Shown: positions 1-9,182, counted from the stretch's first letter. The stretch is 48,781 bases of DNA from Hominimerdicola alba (GCF_900109655.1 NZ_FOAT01000021.1:1-48781); one strand, 5' to 3'. Numbers and translations: made by a program. The notes: generated by a model not told the origin, from the letters alone.

Positions 1-61
1 CCACGAACATTTGTGCTATAATATACATGATCCGCTGTGATCGTCGGAAAGAGAGGAATGA

Positions 62-1693
<1,632 letters not shown>

Positions 1694-1728
1694 GGCGGCA
1701 TTCGTGCTTTATCGCTAGTGAACATTGG

Positions 1729-2000
1729 GTCAAGCCTTTCGCGAAAGGCTTGCGGATGAGCACACAGTCAGCAAAGCTGACTGTTAGAGGCAGAGCCTCT
1801 CGGTCAAGGTGCAAAGCCAAAATGCATTGCAAACTATAAGAGAACAGCGAACTACCGCCCAAATAGGCGCGGCAATAACAAAATCAAGAGCGTGGACTAT
1901 TTGTATTGTCCACGCTCAAACTATGTCCGTAAATATATTGCCGCGCCCGAAATCAACGGCGATAGCTCGTTGATTTCTCGACCCGAGGAACGAGGGGCGA
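1729..2000 (+). repeat. Structured dispersed repeat, copy 1
   Basis: Non-coding element made of hairpins in a fixed order. A 22-bp perfect palindrome lies at 1731-1752 (CAAGCCTTTCG and its complement). A copy-specific hairpin follows at 1765-1783, then AGAGGC-AGA-GCCTCT at 1786-1800. The nested stem has outer arm GGCGCGGCAATA (1866-1877) paired with TATTGCCGCGCC (1936-1947), and inner arms GAGCGTGGAC (1888-1897) and GTCCACGCTC (1908-1917). The last hairpin is GAAATCAACG / CGTTGATTTC (1949-1958, 1968-1977), ending in CTCGACCCG...AGGGGCGA. It starts 35 bp after the recombinase stop and lacks the terminal sequence seen in the copy at 12889. An open frame crosses 1892-2155, but no protein family or ribosome site supports it. 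The stretch 2001-2124 between this copy and the next is unique and shows nothing recognisable. Confidence 0.85.
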
Positions 2001-2124
2001 AAGCTTACAATCTATCGTACACAGCAAATGTCCGACTGCACAAACAAACTCCTGATTTTTGGACTGATAGCATTATCGGACTGATATCTATATCTGAATC
2101 CAACAGAGTGCAGTTCGCTTATCC

Positions 2125-2404
2125 TACGTACTGCGGTAGCCAAGGTCGCCCCTGACGGGTCGAGTCATCGGAGACGCTGTCGCTGTCCGATGACGGGCGC
2201 GGCAATATATTCACGCGTATAGAAAGAGCGTGGACGTTTGTATTGTCCACGCTCTGAAGTTTTTTATTGCCGCGCCTTTTTGACAGGGCGGGTAGATTGC
2301 TGTGCTCTTATTATTTGCTATGCATTTTGGCTTTGCACCTTGATGCGAGGGCTCTGCCCTCGCGCTCCCGCAAGCTTTTCGCGAAAAGCTTGACCAAAAG
2401 CTCA
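2125..2404 (-). repeat. Structured dispersed repeat, copy 2 (inverted relative to copy 1)
   Basis: Same module order as copy 1, read on the minus strand. The palindrome CAAGCTTTTCG / CGAAAAGCTTG is at 2371-2392, and CGAGGGC-AGA-GCCCTCG at 2346-2362. The outer stem is at 2265-2276 and 2196-2207, with inner GAGCGTGGAC / GTCCACGCTC arms at 2226-2235 and 2245-2254. The hairpin TCATCGGA / TCCGATGA is at 2165-2172 and 2186-2193, followed by CTCGACCCG...AGGGGCGA and a distal CGCAGTACGT-like end near 2125-2136. The module between palindrome and nested stem (GTGCAAAGCCAAAATGCAT) is shared with copy 1. Several stems differ from copy 1 on both arms so that pairing is kept. Together the two copies form one long inverted repeat around a spacer of about 120 bp. 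Confidence 0.85.
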
Positions 2405-2407
2405 GTT

Positions 2408-2446
2408 CGCGGCATAGTTTGTTTGATGCGCTGGTTTGTTGCCGCG
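2408..2446. repeat. 39-bp hairpin module shared with 24409-24447
   Basis: CGCGGCATAG...TTGTTGCCGCG, a 39-bp segment whose ends pair (CGCGGCA / TGCCGCG). It recurs at 24409-24447 with 37 of 39 identical positions. It abuts repeat copy 2 here and is embedded in the short derivative there, so it is probably another module of the same repeat family. It lies just beyond the 3' end of the HPt-like gene (stop at 2464) and could also act in 3'-end formation. Confidence 0.75.
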
Positions 2447-2463
2447 AAGTCCGCTTGTTTGCG

Positions 2464-2865
2464 TCAACTTACATCGTCCTGTATCCGCTCATACTCCAGT
2501 CCGCCGTCAACTATCACTCGCTTGATGCACTCCACTGTCCGCTTATAGACTTCATATGCCCTGCCAAAACTATCCAGCGCACTTTCCCTGTCGCCGCCGC
2601 GCAGAGCGTCAACTGTATCATAGCACAAGGTATACAACTCGTACATCGAAAGCGTTCCCGTCACCGATTTCATCGAATGCACTGCCCGCATAACGCCCTC
2701 ATCGTCGCCGCTGTCCATGCACCGCTTAGCCTCGTCAAAGGTGTTCTCTGTCAGAAAATTCACCAGCAGACCGCAATACAGCAGTTCCTCATCCATGAAT
2801 TTTTCCAGTCCGTCCGCATAGTCTATACCGCATTTTACAAGCTCCGCCCTGTCCTTTTCCGTCAT
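2464..2865 (-). CDS. HPt-domain-like (histidine phosphotransfer) protein
   Basis: A 133-residue, all-helical-looking acidic protein. Residues about 58-80 (AVHSMKSVTGTLSMYEL) fit the histidine phosphotransfer signature, with His63 as the candidate phosphorylated residue followed by Lys66 and a small-residue turn. That family relays phosphoryl groups between sensor kinases and response regulators in the cytoplasm. ATG 2865 was chosen because AAGGAGGT lies 6-7 bases upstream; a more distal in-frame ATG at 2910 has no such site and overlaps the promoter. It stands alone: no kinase or response regulator is in the window, so its partners are unknown. The family call rests on one motif plus size. 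Confidence 0.7.
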   Translation of the reverse strand: MTEKDRAELVKCGIDYADGLEKFMDEELLYCGLLVNFLTENTFDEAKRCMDSGDDEGVMRAVHSMKSVTGTLSMYELYTLCYDTVDALRGGDRESALDSFGRAYEVYKRTVECIKRVIVDGGLEYERIQDDVS

Positions 2866-2898
2866 AGATAACACCTCCTTCCGATGGTTCTTTAGTAT

Positions 2899-2927
2899 AT
2901 TATACACCATCAGTTCATATTTTTCAA
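2899..2927 (-). promoter_or_regulatory. Sigma-A-type promoter for the HPt-like gene
   Basis: On the minus strand TTGAAA (2922-2927) and TATAAT (2899-2904) are separated by 17 bp, giving a leader of about 25 nt before ATG 2865. The remaining intergenic DNA to about 3217 is AT-rich and shows no gene or repeat I recognise. Confidence 0.75.
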
Positions 2928-3217
2928 TAGTTTATTAATATTTCTGTAAAATGTACAATTGATACTCAATATTAATCTAACTTTATATACAATACCACCG
3001 CTTCGTAAAAATTATTACCGGAAATCATATCTATTTCGCTATATCAGCCATTTCCTATTCCAAAACTCGGTTATCATTTTATTAAACGGACTCACCCCGC
3101 GCCTTTAAATCAAAGCAACAAAAGTTAAACACCGCAATAACTGATAAACATATTAAACAATATAAAATAGCATCTTTGCCAGAAACTATGTAATACCATG
3201 ATACTTGATATATATAA

Positions 3218-3246
3218 TTGACTTTATCCAAAATTTGTGATATTAT
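3218..3246 (+). promoter_or_regulatory. Sigma-A-type promoter for the lipoprotein cluster
   Basis: TTGACT (3218-3223), 17-bp spacer, TATTAT (3241-3246). The predicted start of transcription is near 3253, about 55 nt before the first lipoprotein start codon. The next two genes lack such a promoter in their 28- and 53-bp gaps, so one transcript is likely. Confidence 0.7.
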
Positions 3247-3306
3247 TCAAACTGATGTGTTACGCCTTTTGCCGACACAAATCACTATAAAAGGACTGAT
3301 ATTATA

Positions 3307-4094
3307 ATGAAAAAAAGATAATCACAGCCGCAGTAATCGCTGCCATGCTGACCCTCACCGCCTGCGGTGAAACAAACAAAGCCGATACCACTTCCGAAAA
3401 GCCCGCAGAGACCACCACAACAACTGCCGCTTCCGAGGAAGTTACCACCGAAGCTGATGCGGAAGTTATTACTGAAGCCACCGAGGAAATAACCGACACC
3501 ATCGAGGAAGTGACCACCGAACTCGCCCCCGCTGTTCCCACCGAACTCAGCGATAAGTACGCCGACCTTGACAACAGAAGTTTCAAGTATAACGGTAAAC
3601 TCTTTACCGTAGGCGTATCCACCATGCAGGATCTTATCGATGCTGGTGCAACTATCGAAAAAGGGAGCTCTTCGGATGATTCCGAAATGAACTTTGATAA
3701 GGAGTACAAGCATAAGTTCAGAGGACAGTTCCCATATGGCTGCCTTGAATACAGATTAGATGGCTTTGGTTCCCATGTTGAACTGTACTTTATAAACCCC
3801 GATGAATCTCCCAGAAAAGTAAGAGACTGCGTTCTTGCAAAGATATCTGTCCGTTTAGACAATGTTCTGACGACAGGTTCACTCGACGGTTTTTCCGAAA
3901 AAATGGAGTTCGCTTTCGATACTTCCCTCACCTATGACGAACTTGTGGCAAACAGCGGCGAACCCACATACGAAGATCACGGATACCATTATGCAGTAGT
4001 ATCCGAGAAGACACCAAACCACGACAGCGGATATGTATTCGGTTTCGACAGCAATAACGTATTCGATGGATTCGAGATCACATGGATACCATAA
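3307..4094 (+). CDS. Putative lipoprotein, paralog 1, frameshifted directly after the start codon
   Basis: First of three tandem related lipoproteins. AAGGA (3291-3295) points to ATG 3307, but that frame reads Met-Lys-Lys-Arg-stop (TAA 3319-3321). One extra A in the run of seven A (3310-3316) would restore a signal peptide matching the paralogs and ending in lipobox LTAC. The downstream frame is open from 3300 to 4094; its first in-frame ATG (3345) would start inside the hydrophobic core and lose the basic N-terminus. The product has a Thr/Glu-rich linker (about residues 25-75), then a conserved domain beginning near ELSDKYADLDNRSFKYNGK. I do not recognise the family. The gene may be a real frameshift, a slippage-controlled gene, or an assembly error. 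Confidence 0.75.
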
Positions 4095-4122
4095 CGCCCA
4101 GACCCGAAAGGAATGAACTTCA

Positions 4123-4956
4123 ATGAAGATAAAAATACTCACAGCCGCAGTAATATCTGCCATGCTGACCTTCACCGCCTGCGGTGAAACCGATAAAGCC
4201 GATACCACTTCCGAAAAGCCCGCAGAGACCACCACAACAACTGCCGCTTCCGAGGAAGTTACCACCGAAGCTGTCACCGAAGAAGTGACCACCGAAACAA
4301 CCCCTGCTGTTGAAACAACAGTTACCACCACTACCGAAGCAACTACAACCACCGAGGAGATACCCCCCGAGCACGAAAAAGAAGAGTTCAAGCTTGCAGA
4401 GGGTCTCAGCGAAAAGTATGTTGACTTCGATAACATGGCAATTGAATACAACGGACATATCTTCAGATTTGAGGAAGCCACAATTCAGGACTTTCTTGAT
4501 GCAGGTGTCGAACTTGACACCGATGATGATCTGGAAGACGATTATGTTGCGGATCATGAAACTGTGGATGCTCGGGTCAATATCACTGGTTCGATCAGCG
4601 CAAGACTTATATTTAAACCACGGAATGGCCAAACTGCCAGAGAATGTGTTCTGAAATATTTTTCAGTCGTTCTTGTAAATTATCCCGGTGAGAGAATAAC
4701 ATACGGAACAAACTACGGAGAGGGTATGGTACATTCCAATATCCCGCTGCGTCTGAAGATGAGTGAACTTACCGAAAACAGCGGCGACCCTACAGAGCGC
4801 AGAACCGGATCTTTTAGTGGTTCTACGGTATATGAATACACAGCACCTTCTCTTTATCTCCCCGATCGTGATGATCGCTGTTCCGAATATAAATTTATTT
4901 TCTATAACGGTGATTTGGTCGAGTTTGATATATGTTCCGATGAAACTAAATACTGA
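4123..4956 (+). CDS. Putative lipoprotein, paralog 2
   Basis: 277 residues: signal peptide with lipobox FTAC (Cys at about 20), so probably exported and lipid-anchored on the outer face of the membrane. A Thr/Glu/Val-rich low-complexity linker follows (about 25-85), then a globular domain aligned with paralogs 1 and 3 (EKYVDFDNMAIEYNGHIF, then a QDFLDAG-like segment, and NSGDPT near the end). This copy is the most diverged. GAAAGGAATGAACTTCA precedes the ATG and is nearly identical to the leader of paralog 3, so the intergenic unit was duplicated with the gene. The function is unknown; the linker suggests a domain held away from the membrane. Confidence 0.85.
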   Translation: MKIKILTAAVISAMLTFTACGETDKADTTSEKPAETTTTTAASEEVTTEAVTEEVTTETTPAVETTVTTTTEATTTTEEIPPEHEKEEFKLAEGLSEKYVDFDNMAIEYNGHIFRFEEATIQDFLDAGVELDTDDDLEDDYVADHETVDARVNITGSISARLIFKPRNGQTARECVLKYFSVVLVNYPGERITYGTNYGEGMVHSNIPLRLKMSELTENSGDPTERRTGSFSGSTVYEYTAPSLYLPDRDDRCSEYKFIFYNGDLVEFDICSDETKY

Positions 4957-5009
4957 TAGATCAGAGATTAAGATACCATAACGCTCAGACCCGAAAGGAA
5001 TGAACTTAA

Positions 5010-5822
5010 ATGAAGATGAAAATACTCACAGCAGCAGTAATCGCTGCCATGCTGACCCTCACCGCCTGCGGTGAAGCCGATAAAGCCAGCACCACTTCCG
5101 AAAAGCCCGCAGAGACCACCACCGAGTCCGCCGAGTACGAGGAAGTGACCACCGAGACTTTCACCGACCCCGCTGTTGTCGAGGACGTTCCTGTTGAGAC
5201 TATCCCCGAGACGAACGAGAGCGTGGTCGATCCCCCGCTCGCGGATTTCTCCACCCCCACCGAGCTGAGCACCACCTACGCCGACCTCGACAACAGAAGT
5301 TTCAAATACAACGGCAAACTCATGACCGTAGGCGTATCCACCTTGCAAGATTTCATCGATGCAGGGGCTGAATTTGAAGAAAATACAACTTGGTCACAAT
5401 CGGGATTAGATTTTGATGTTCTGGTTGATAAAGAGTTCAAAGGGCAGTTCAACGATGATTGCGTTATTTATCATTTAGATCCTGCAAGCTGTGGTCATTA
5501 TGTTGATGCGATATTCATAAATCCTGACAATTCTCCGAGAAAACTAAGAGACTGTGTACTTGCCGGTTTAACTGTTTTTATCTCTGAAAGCATAAAGCCC
5601 GAATCAGGCAATAATTTCACCGATAAGCTTGAATTCGCTTTTGACAGCACCCTGACCCATGACTCACTGGTAGCCAACAGCGGCGAACCAACCATTGACA
5701 AATATTCTGTTACCGATTACACAACCGAATCCAAGACAATACCCGACTGTGAAAGTGGTTATTCTTTTGGGTTCAGTGGTAATGGCAAACTTGTCTGTTT
5801 CGATATATACTGGATACCCTGA
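5010..5822 (+). CDS. Putative lipoprotein, paralog 3
   Basis: 270 residues with an intact signal peptide and lipobox LTAC. A Thr/Glu/Pro-rich linker (about 25-88) precedes a domain very close to that of paralog 1: LDNRSFKYNGK, VGVSTLQDFIDAG, INPDNSPRKLRDCV, and NSGEPT before a C-terminal FGF...WIP end. The ribosome site is AAAGGA upstream of ATG 5010. It ends the cluster just before a strong terminator, so all three genes probably form one transcript. Paralog 1 and paralog 3 are more alike than either is to paralog 2. The function is unknown. Confidence 0.87.
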   Translation: MKMKILTAAVIAAMLTLTACGEADKASTTSEKPAETTTESAEYEEVTTETFTDPAVVEDVPVETIPETNESVVDPPLADFSTPTELSTTYADLDNRSFKYNGKLMTVGVSTLQDFIDAGAEFEENTTWSQSGLDFDVLVDKEFKGQFNDDCVIYHLDPASCGHYVDAIFINPDNSPRKLRDCVLAGLTVFISESIKPESGNNFTDKLEFAFDSTLTHDSLVANSGEPTIDKYSVTDYTTESKTIPDCESGYSFGFSGNGKLVCFDIYWIP

Positions 5823-5840
5823 TACCACCCCTGAAACCAT

Positions 5841-5875
5841 AGCAGTATAGCCCCCCCGACTATACTGCTTTTTTT
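5841..5875 (+). terminator. Intrinsic terminator of the lipoprotein cluster
   Basis: AGCAGTATAG (5841-5850) pairs perfectly with CTATACTGCT (5860-5869) around a C-rich loop, followed by a T run to 5875. Confidence 0.9.
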
Positions 5876-5910
5876 GATAAATGATTGGTTAATATTAGGC
5901 AATTATCTAC

Positions 5911-5938
5911 TTGACTTTTTCGCAGGATATGTTATAAT
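5911..5938 (+). promoter_or_regulatory. Sigma-A-type promoter of the XRE regulator
   Basis: TTGACT (5911-5916), 16-bp spacer, TATAAT (5933-5938), about 50 bp before ATG 5988. Confidence 0.8.
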
Positions 5939-5987
5939 ATAGTTGATAAGATTTTCTGAACACAAATATATAAGGGGGTATAGAAAT

Positions 5988-6533
5988 ATGAGTTCATTTG
6001 CTGAAAATCTCCGTGCCGCAATGGCAGAACGTTCCCTTACACAGGCAGAACTCAGCAAGCGTACAGGAATATCAAAATCATTTATAAGCCAGTATCTTTC
6101 GGGCAAATTCAAGCCCCGTGATGATAAGCTCTCAGTCCTGGCACAGGCGCTGGGCACTACCAAAGGCGCACTTCTGGGCTATGAAAGCTCTGGAAGTTCA
6201 AACGGCGATAATTCCGCCGACCTGCATAAGGTTCAGGTATTCAGCGCCGATGACCCCAAGAATCCCTGGGGCGAGGAGTATGCCAATACCGAACACGGCA
6301 GCTACCGTTTTTATATATGTCGCGATGATAAGAACCGTCCTTTTGTAATGTTCGGTGACTATCTCCTTGTCAGCATCGACGAGATAGGCGCAGCAGGACT
6401 TTACGCCGTGGTAAAGGAAGGTTCACCCGACCGCGTTTATTTCCGCGAATTCTCCGACCCGCGCAAGGAAGCCGCTGAGCTTGATCTGCGCATAATCGGC
6501 AGAGTATGCGAGATACGCAGAAAAATGACCTGA
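5988..6533 (+). CDS. XRE-family regulator with S24/LexA-like C-terminal domain
   Basis: 181 residues. An N-terminal helix-turn-helix of the XRE/Cro type (about 4-60: LTQAELSKRTGISKSFISQY) would bind DNA. The C-terminal half (about 90-180) resembles the S24/LexA dimerisation fold: FGDYLLVSIDEIG, AGLYAVVKEG, VYFREF, RIIGRVCEIRR. I cannot find the usual catalytic Ser and Lys of self-cleaving members, so it is probably a non-cleaving repressor. AAGGGGG nine bases upstream supports ATG 5988. It is a single gene between two terminators with its own promoter. Such regulators often sit near mobile or accessory genes; its target is unknown. Confidence 0.85.
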   Translation: MSSFAENLRAAMAERSLTQAELSKRTGISKSFISQYLSGKFKPRDDKLSVLAQALGTTKGALLGYESSGSSNGDNSADLHKVQVFSADDPKNPWGEEYANTEHGSYRFYICRDDKNRPFVMFGDYLLVSIDEIGAAGLYAVVKEGSPDRVYFREFSDPRKEAAELDLRIIGRVCEIRRKMT

Positions 6534-6557
6534 TATACCCAATACATAGCTTTTTCG

Positions 6558-6592
6558 GGACGTTTCCGTATTCTGACGGGAGCGTCCTTTTT
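6558..6592 (+). terminator. Intrinsic terminator of the XRE gene
   Basis: GGACGTTTCCGT (6558-6569) pairs with ACGGGAGCGTCC (6576-6587), including two G-T pairs, followed by TTTTT. DNA from 6593 to 6779 shows nothing else recognisable. Confidence 0.85.
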
Positions 6593-6779
6593 GCGGACAC
6601 TTCTCGGTCATCTTCTCCCCGCCGCAGGCGCGGGAAAAGAGAACGTAAGCATAAAATATCCCAGTCGGCTGCTATCAGTGATGTGGTAAAGGGATATCCA
6701 AATTTCTTTTTGTGCAAAAAAACTTAAAAATGCTGCCTAATGTGATGAAAATTTCACCCTCCGCCACCCGCCCGCGATA

Positions 6780-6808
6780 TTGACATGAGGGCTGTGATGG
6801 TATATAAT
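6780..6808 (+). promoter_or_regulatory. Consensus promoter of the WG-repeat lipoprotein
   Basis: TTGACA (6780-6785), 17-bp spacer, TATAAT (6803-6808). A leader of about 150 nt follows. It contains GCGCAC...GTGCGC (near 6917-6943), which could form a hairpin just before AGGAGG and ATG 6966. Confidence 0.85.
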
Positions 6809-6965
6809 TAAAGGTAGATGTTTTGTAATAGTAAATGACATATGAATTTTTCACTTACTATGATATCTGCATAAAAAAATACAGGTATTGACTATCACTA
6901 TAAAGAAAGGCGGACGCGCGCACTATAAATAAGGCAGGTGCGCACAGATCGTTAGGAGGATTAAA

Positions 6966-8354
6966 ATGAATAAAATATTTCGCAGCACCCTAGCTGCGGC
7001 AGTTTCTGCGGTACTATTTGCAGGCTGTGCCGTTCCGGGCGTCAACTCAAAAAACAACGAAGGCAACGAGATGACCGATTCATACAGCTACAGCCCGAAC
7101 GAAACAGGCGATACCGAACAGCTGTACAGCTGGCTGATACAGCCCTCTATCCAGGCAGATAATATAATCTCATTCGATGCCAGCAGGATAGACCCCGACA
7201 ATGCCGATAACAGGGACTATATCAACTACTCTGTCATAAGGCAGAACGGCAAGTACGGCCTTATCGACTACGCAGGCAACTATATAATCAAGCCCTCATA
7301 TGATGACTACTATGTATGCAGCTGCGGCGAGATAGTCCTTGTCAATATCCTTGACGAACGCAATGAGGAATATGAGTACTGCACCATAGATAAGGACAAA
7401 AAGATATCTGCCACACCTCAGCATACCGAGGATACTTCTACCCGCTACTTCCTTGATATCAAATCCCAGAAGGTCTTCGAGGGCAAGAACGGCAGCAAAA
7501 ATGTTACCGAGTATACAGGCAAAAAATCAGTCCCTGTCATCGAGGGAAATGTTGAGATGGACGACTACGGCAATCTCGTGGTATCCATTCCCGAAGGTGC
7601 GCTCTGCGGACTTGCTAAAAACGGCAAGCTCCTCACCGATATGGTATACACCGCATGCTACGCGCCCTCATATAAGGGCTTAGGCTCCACTCTGGTGGCT
7701 TTCAGGAACGAAGACGACAAATGGGGCTACCTTGATGCCGACGGCAATGTAGTCATCGACTTTATCTGCGACGGCGACCCCAATGCCTATAACGGCATGA
7801 TGACCGATGACTCAAGCATAGTACACCCCTACCTCTTCTGCGATGACTATATCCCTGTTTATAAGGACGGCTATTACAGCTACTACGATTTCTCCGGCGA
7901 GCAGGTGATACGCGCAGGCGAATTTGCTCAGGCACGACCCATCAACAACGGCAGGGCATGGGTAAAGCAGAACGAATTCTGGGGCGTTATCCAGATGGGC
8001 GATATAATCGAGGAAGAAAGACCCAAGGATGATTCATCATCTATGGTCACCACCACATTGGGCTCGACCTATTGGACAACCACCACCGAAGCCACCGACA
8101 GTCAGCCTGAGTATACCGACTGGGGAAATGTAGTGACCGATGAGTACGGCAATGTAGTAACATCAGAACCTGCATGGACAGACCCTGTTGATCCGGGATA
8201 CACCGATCCTGTTACACCTGATCCGGGATATACTGATCCTGTTACACCCGATCCGGGATATACCGATCCTGTCACCCCTGATCCTGGATATGTAGATCCG
8301 GGAACTCCTGACCCCGGCTATGTAGATCCGGGAGCGGGCGATCAGGCATATTAA
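6966..8354 (+). CDS. WG-repeat lipoprotein with a C-terminal Pro/Asp repeat tail
   Basis: 462 residues. The signal peptide ends in lipobox LFAGC (Cys about 21), so it is likely lipid-anchored outside the cell. The body carries WG-type repeats, recognised by KYGLIDYAGNYIIKPSYDDY (about 98-117), KWGYLDADGNVVIDF (about 255) and FWGVIQ (about 340). WG repeats are beta-rich and thought to mediate binding; no enzymatic role is established. A Thr-rich segment leads to five 10-residue units of the type DPGYTDPVTP. AGGAGG sits eight bases before the ATG. It is monocistronic, with its own promoter, and the repeat element right after its stop may supply the terminator. Confidence 0.88.
   Translation: MNKIFRSTLAAAVSAVLFAGCAVPGVNSKNNEGNEMTDSYSYSPNETGDTEQLYSWLIQPSIQADNIISFDASRIDPDNADNRDYINYSVIRQNGKYGLIDYAGNYIIKPSYDDYYVCSCGEIVLVNILDERNEEYEYCTIDKDKKISATPQHTEDTSTRYFLDIKSQKVFEGKNGSKNVTEYTGKKSVPVIEGNVEMDDYGNLVVSIPEGALCGLAKNGKLLTDMVYTACYAPSYKGLGSTLVAFRNEDDKWGYLDADGNVVIDFICDGDPNAYNGMMTDDSSIVHPYLFCDDYIPVYKDGYYSYYDFSGEQVIRAGEFAQARPINNGRAWVKQNEFWGVIQMGDIIEEERPKDDSSSMVTTTLGSTYWTTTTEATDSQPEYTDWGNVVTDEYGNVVTSEPAWTDPVDPGYTDPVTPDPGYTDPVTPDPGYTDPVTPDPGYVDPGTPDPGYVDPGAGDQAY
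8190..8339 (+). repeat. Five tandem 30-bp coding repeats (DPGYTDPVTP tail)
   Basis: In-frame 30-bp units at 8190, 8220, 8250, 8280 and 8310 encode DPGYTDPVTP three times, then DPGYVDPGTP and DPGYVDPGAG. They form a Pro-rich, extended acidic tail at the C-terminus of the WG lipoprotein. Such tracts change length easily by replication slippage. Confidence 0.9.
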
Positions 8355-8366
8355 AAAGCAGATCCG

Positions 8367-8520
8367 CTGGAACTGAAAAGGGAGAGAGCTTTTAGTCAAG
8401 GCACAAAAGCGGCGCGGCAATAAAAACAATATGAGCGTATGCAAAACTGATGCATACGCTCTGTATTTTTGTTGGCGGTGACTGCGTCGAACGCGTGACG
8501 CGCCTTTTTGGCAGTTTCAG
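8367..8520 (+). repeat. Structured dispersed repeat, copy 4 (shortened)
   Basis: It begins near AACTGAAAAGGGAGAGAGC and runs into AGTCAAGGCACAAAAGC, as in the copy at 12889, but lacks the first palindrome. The outer arm GGCGCGGCAATA (8411-8422) is intact; its partner is degraded. The inner stem is GAGCGTATGCA (8433-8443) with TGCATACGCTC (8451-8461), both arms changed relative to GAGCGTGGAC / GTCCACGCTC elsewhere. The end TTTTTGGCAGTTTCAG (near 8505-8520) is a rough inverted match to the start. The inner hairpin is followed by TGTATTTTT and may terminate the WG gene. Confidence 0.75.
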
Positions 8521-8528
8521 CGGGTTTG

Positions 8529-8993
8529 TCAGCGCAGGAAGAGGTTATACACTATTATGGCATTTACTATTCCCATGATTATGCCTGCGGCTACCTGGGC
8601 GCGGGTATGGCCTACGAATTCTTTGAGTTTTACTTCGGGTAGTTCCTGCGAGGTGAGAAGTTTCAGGGTCTTCTGCATCTCATTGAGTATTGTGGACTGT
8701 TTGCCTGTTTCAAGGCGGACACCGCTGGCATCGTGGCATACCACCACTGCGACTATGCCTGCGATGGCGAATTCAACGGAATCAAGCCCTTTGACAAGAC
8801 CTATGGTGGCGGCGAGGGAAGTCACGGTGGCGGAGTGTCCGCTGGGCATACCGCCGTCGCCGAAAAGTCGGGTGATATCGAATTTTTTATTGACTATGGC
8901 GTGTATTATGGTTTTCAGTACCTGTGCTTCAGCCCATGAAGCCAGAGCGGTCAGCACGAAGACGTTTGAAAACAGTTCGGAAATGTATTTCAT
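8529..8993 (-). CDS. Divergent PAP2-family membrane protein (DUF212, YuiD-like)
   Basis: 155 residues matching the DUF212/YuiD family of small membrane proteins: several hydrophobic helices and the phosphatase-like motifs GGMPSGHSATVTSLAA (about 47-62) and, later, CHDASGVRLETGKQ with VGHTRAQVAAG. By family knowledge these resemble PAP2 lipid phosphatases, but the substrate is not established. ATG 8993 was preferred over ATG 8999 because AAGGA lies nine bases upstream of it and only three before the other. It is transcribed towards repeat copy 4 and convergent with the WG gene. No operon partner is on its strand. Confidence 0.88.
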   Translation of the reverse strand: MKYISELFSNVFVLTALASWAEAQVLKTIIHAIVNKKFDITRLFGDGGMPSGHSATVTSLAATIGLVKGLDSVEFAIAGIVAVVVCHDASGVRLETGKQSTILNEMQKTLKLLTSQELPEVKLKEFVGHTRAQVAAGIIMGIVNAIIVYNLFLR

Positions 8994-9182
8994 GTTCATC
9001 AGTCCTTAGGTTAAAATCTTTATATAGTATAGCATATTTTACAGAAGAAGTAAAGTCAGATTAGTTTTAACTAAATGAAAAATCGGATAATTAATGGTGA
9101 ATAATTAGGGCATGAGTTTTTGGTTAGTATATTTTGTACCTCTGTGCATATTATTCTATAAAGAATAACAGGAGGGACGGAC

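Noticed and set aside
1694-1730. Attachment site for the serine recombinase
   Set aside because: No duplicated core could be recognised without the other end of the element.
1892-2155. Open frame of 87 codons inside the repeat tract
   Set aside because: It crosses paired hairpin arms, has no ribosome site or family motif, and is not kept in the other copies.
2419-2871. 150-codon open frame antisense to the HPt-like gene
   Set aside because: The opposite strand has a promoter, an ideal ribosome site and the HPt motif; this frame is its shadow.
3879-4481. Ser/Val-rich reverse frames across the lipoprotein genes
   Set aside because: They arise from the Thr/Glu-rich coding linkers read backwards and have no start signals.
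8190-8339. CRISPR-like direct repeats
   Set aside because: The units are contiguous, in frame, spacer-free and encode a Pro-rich tail.
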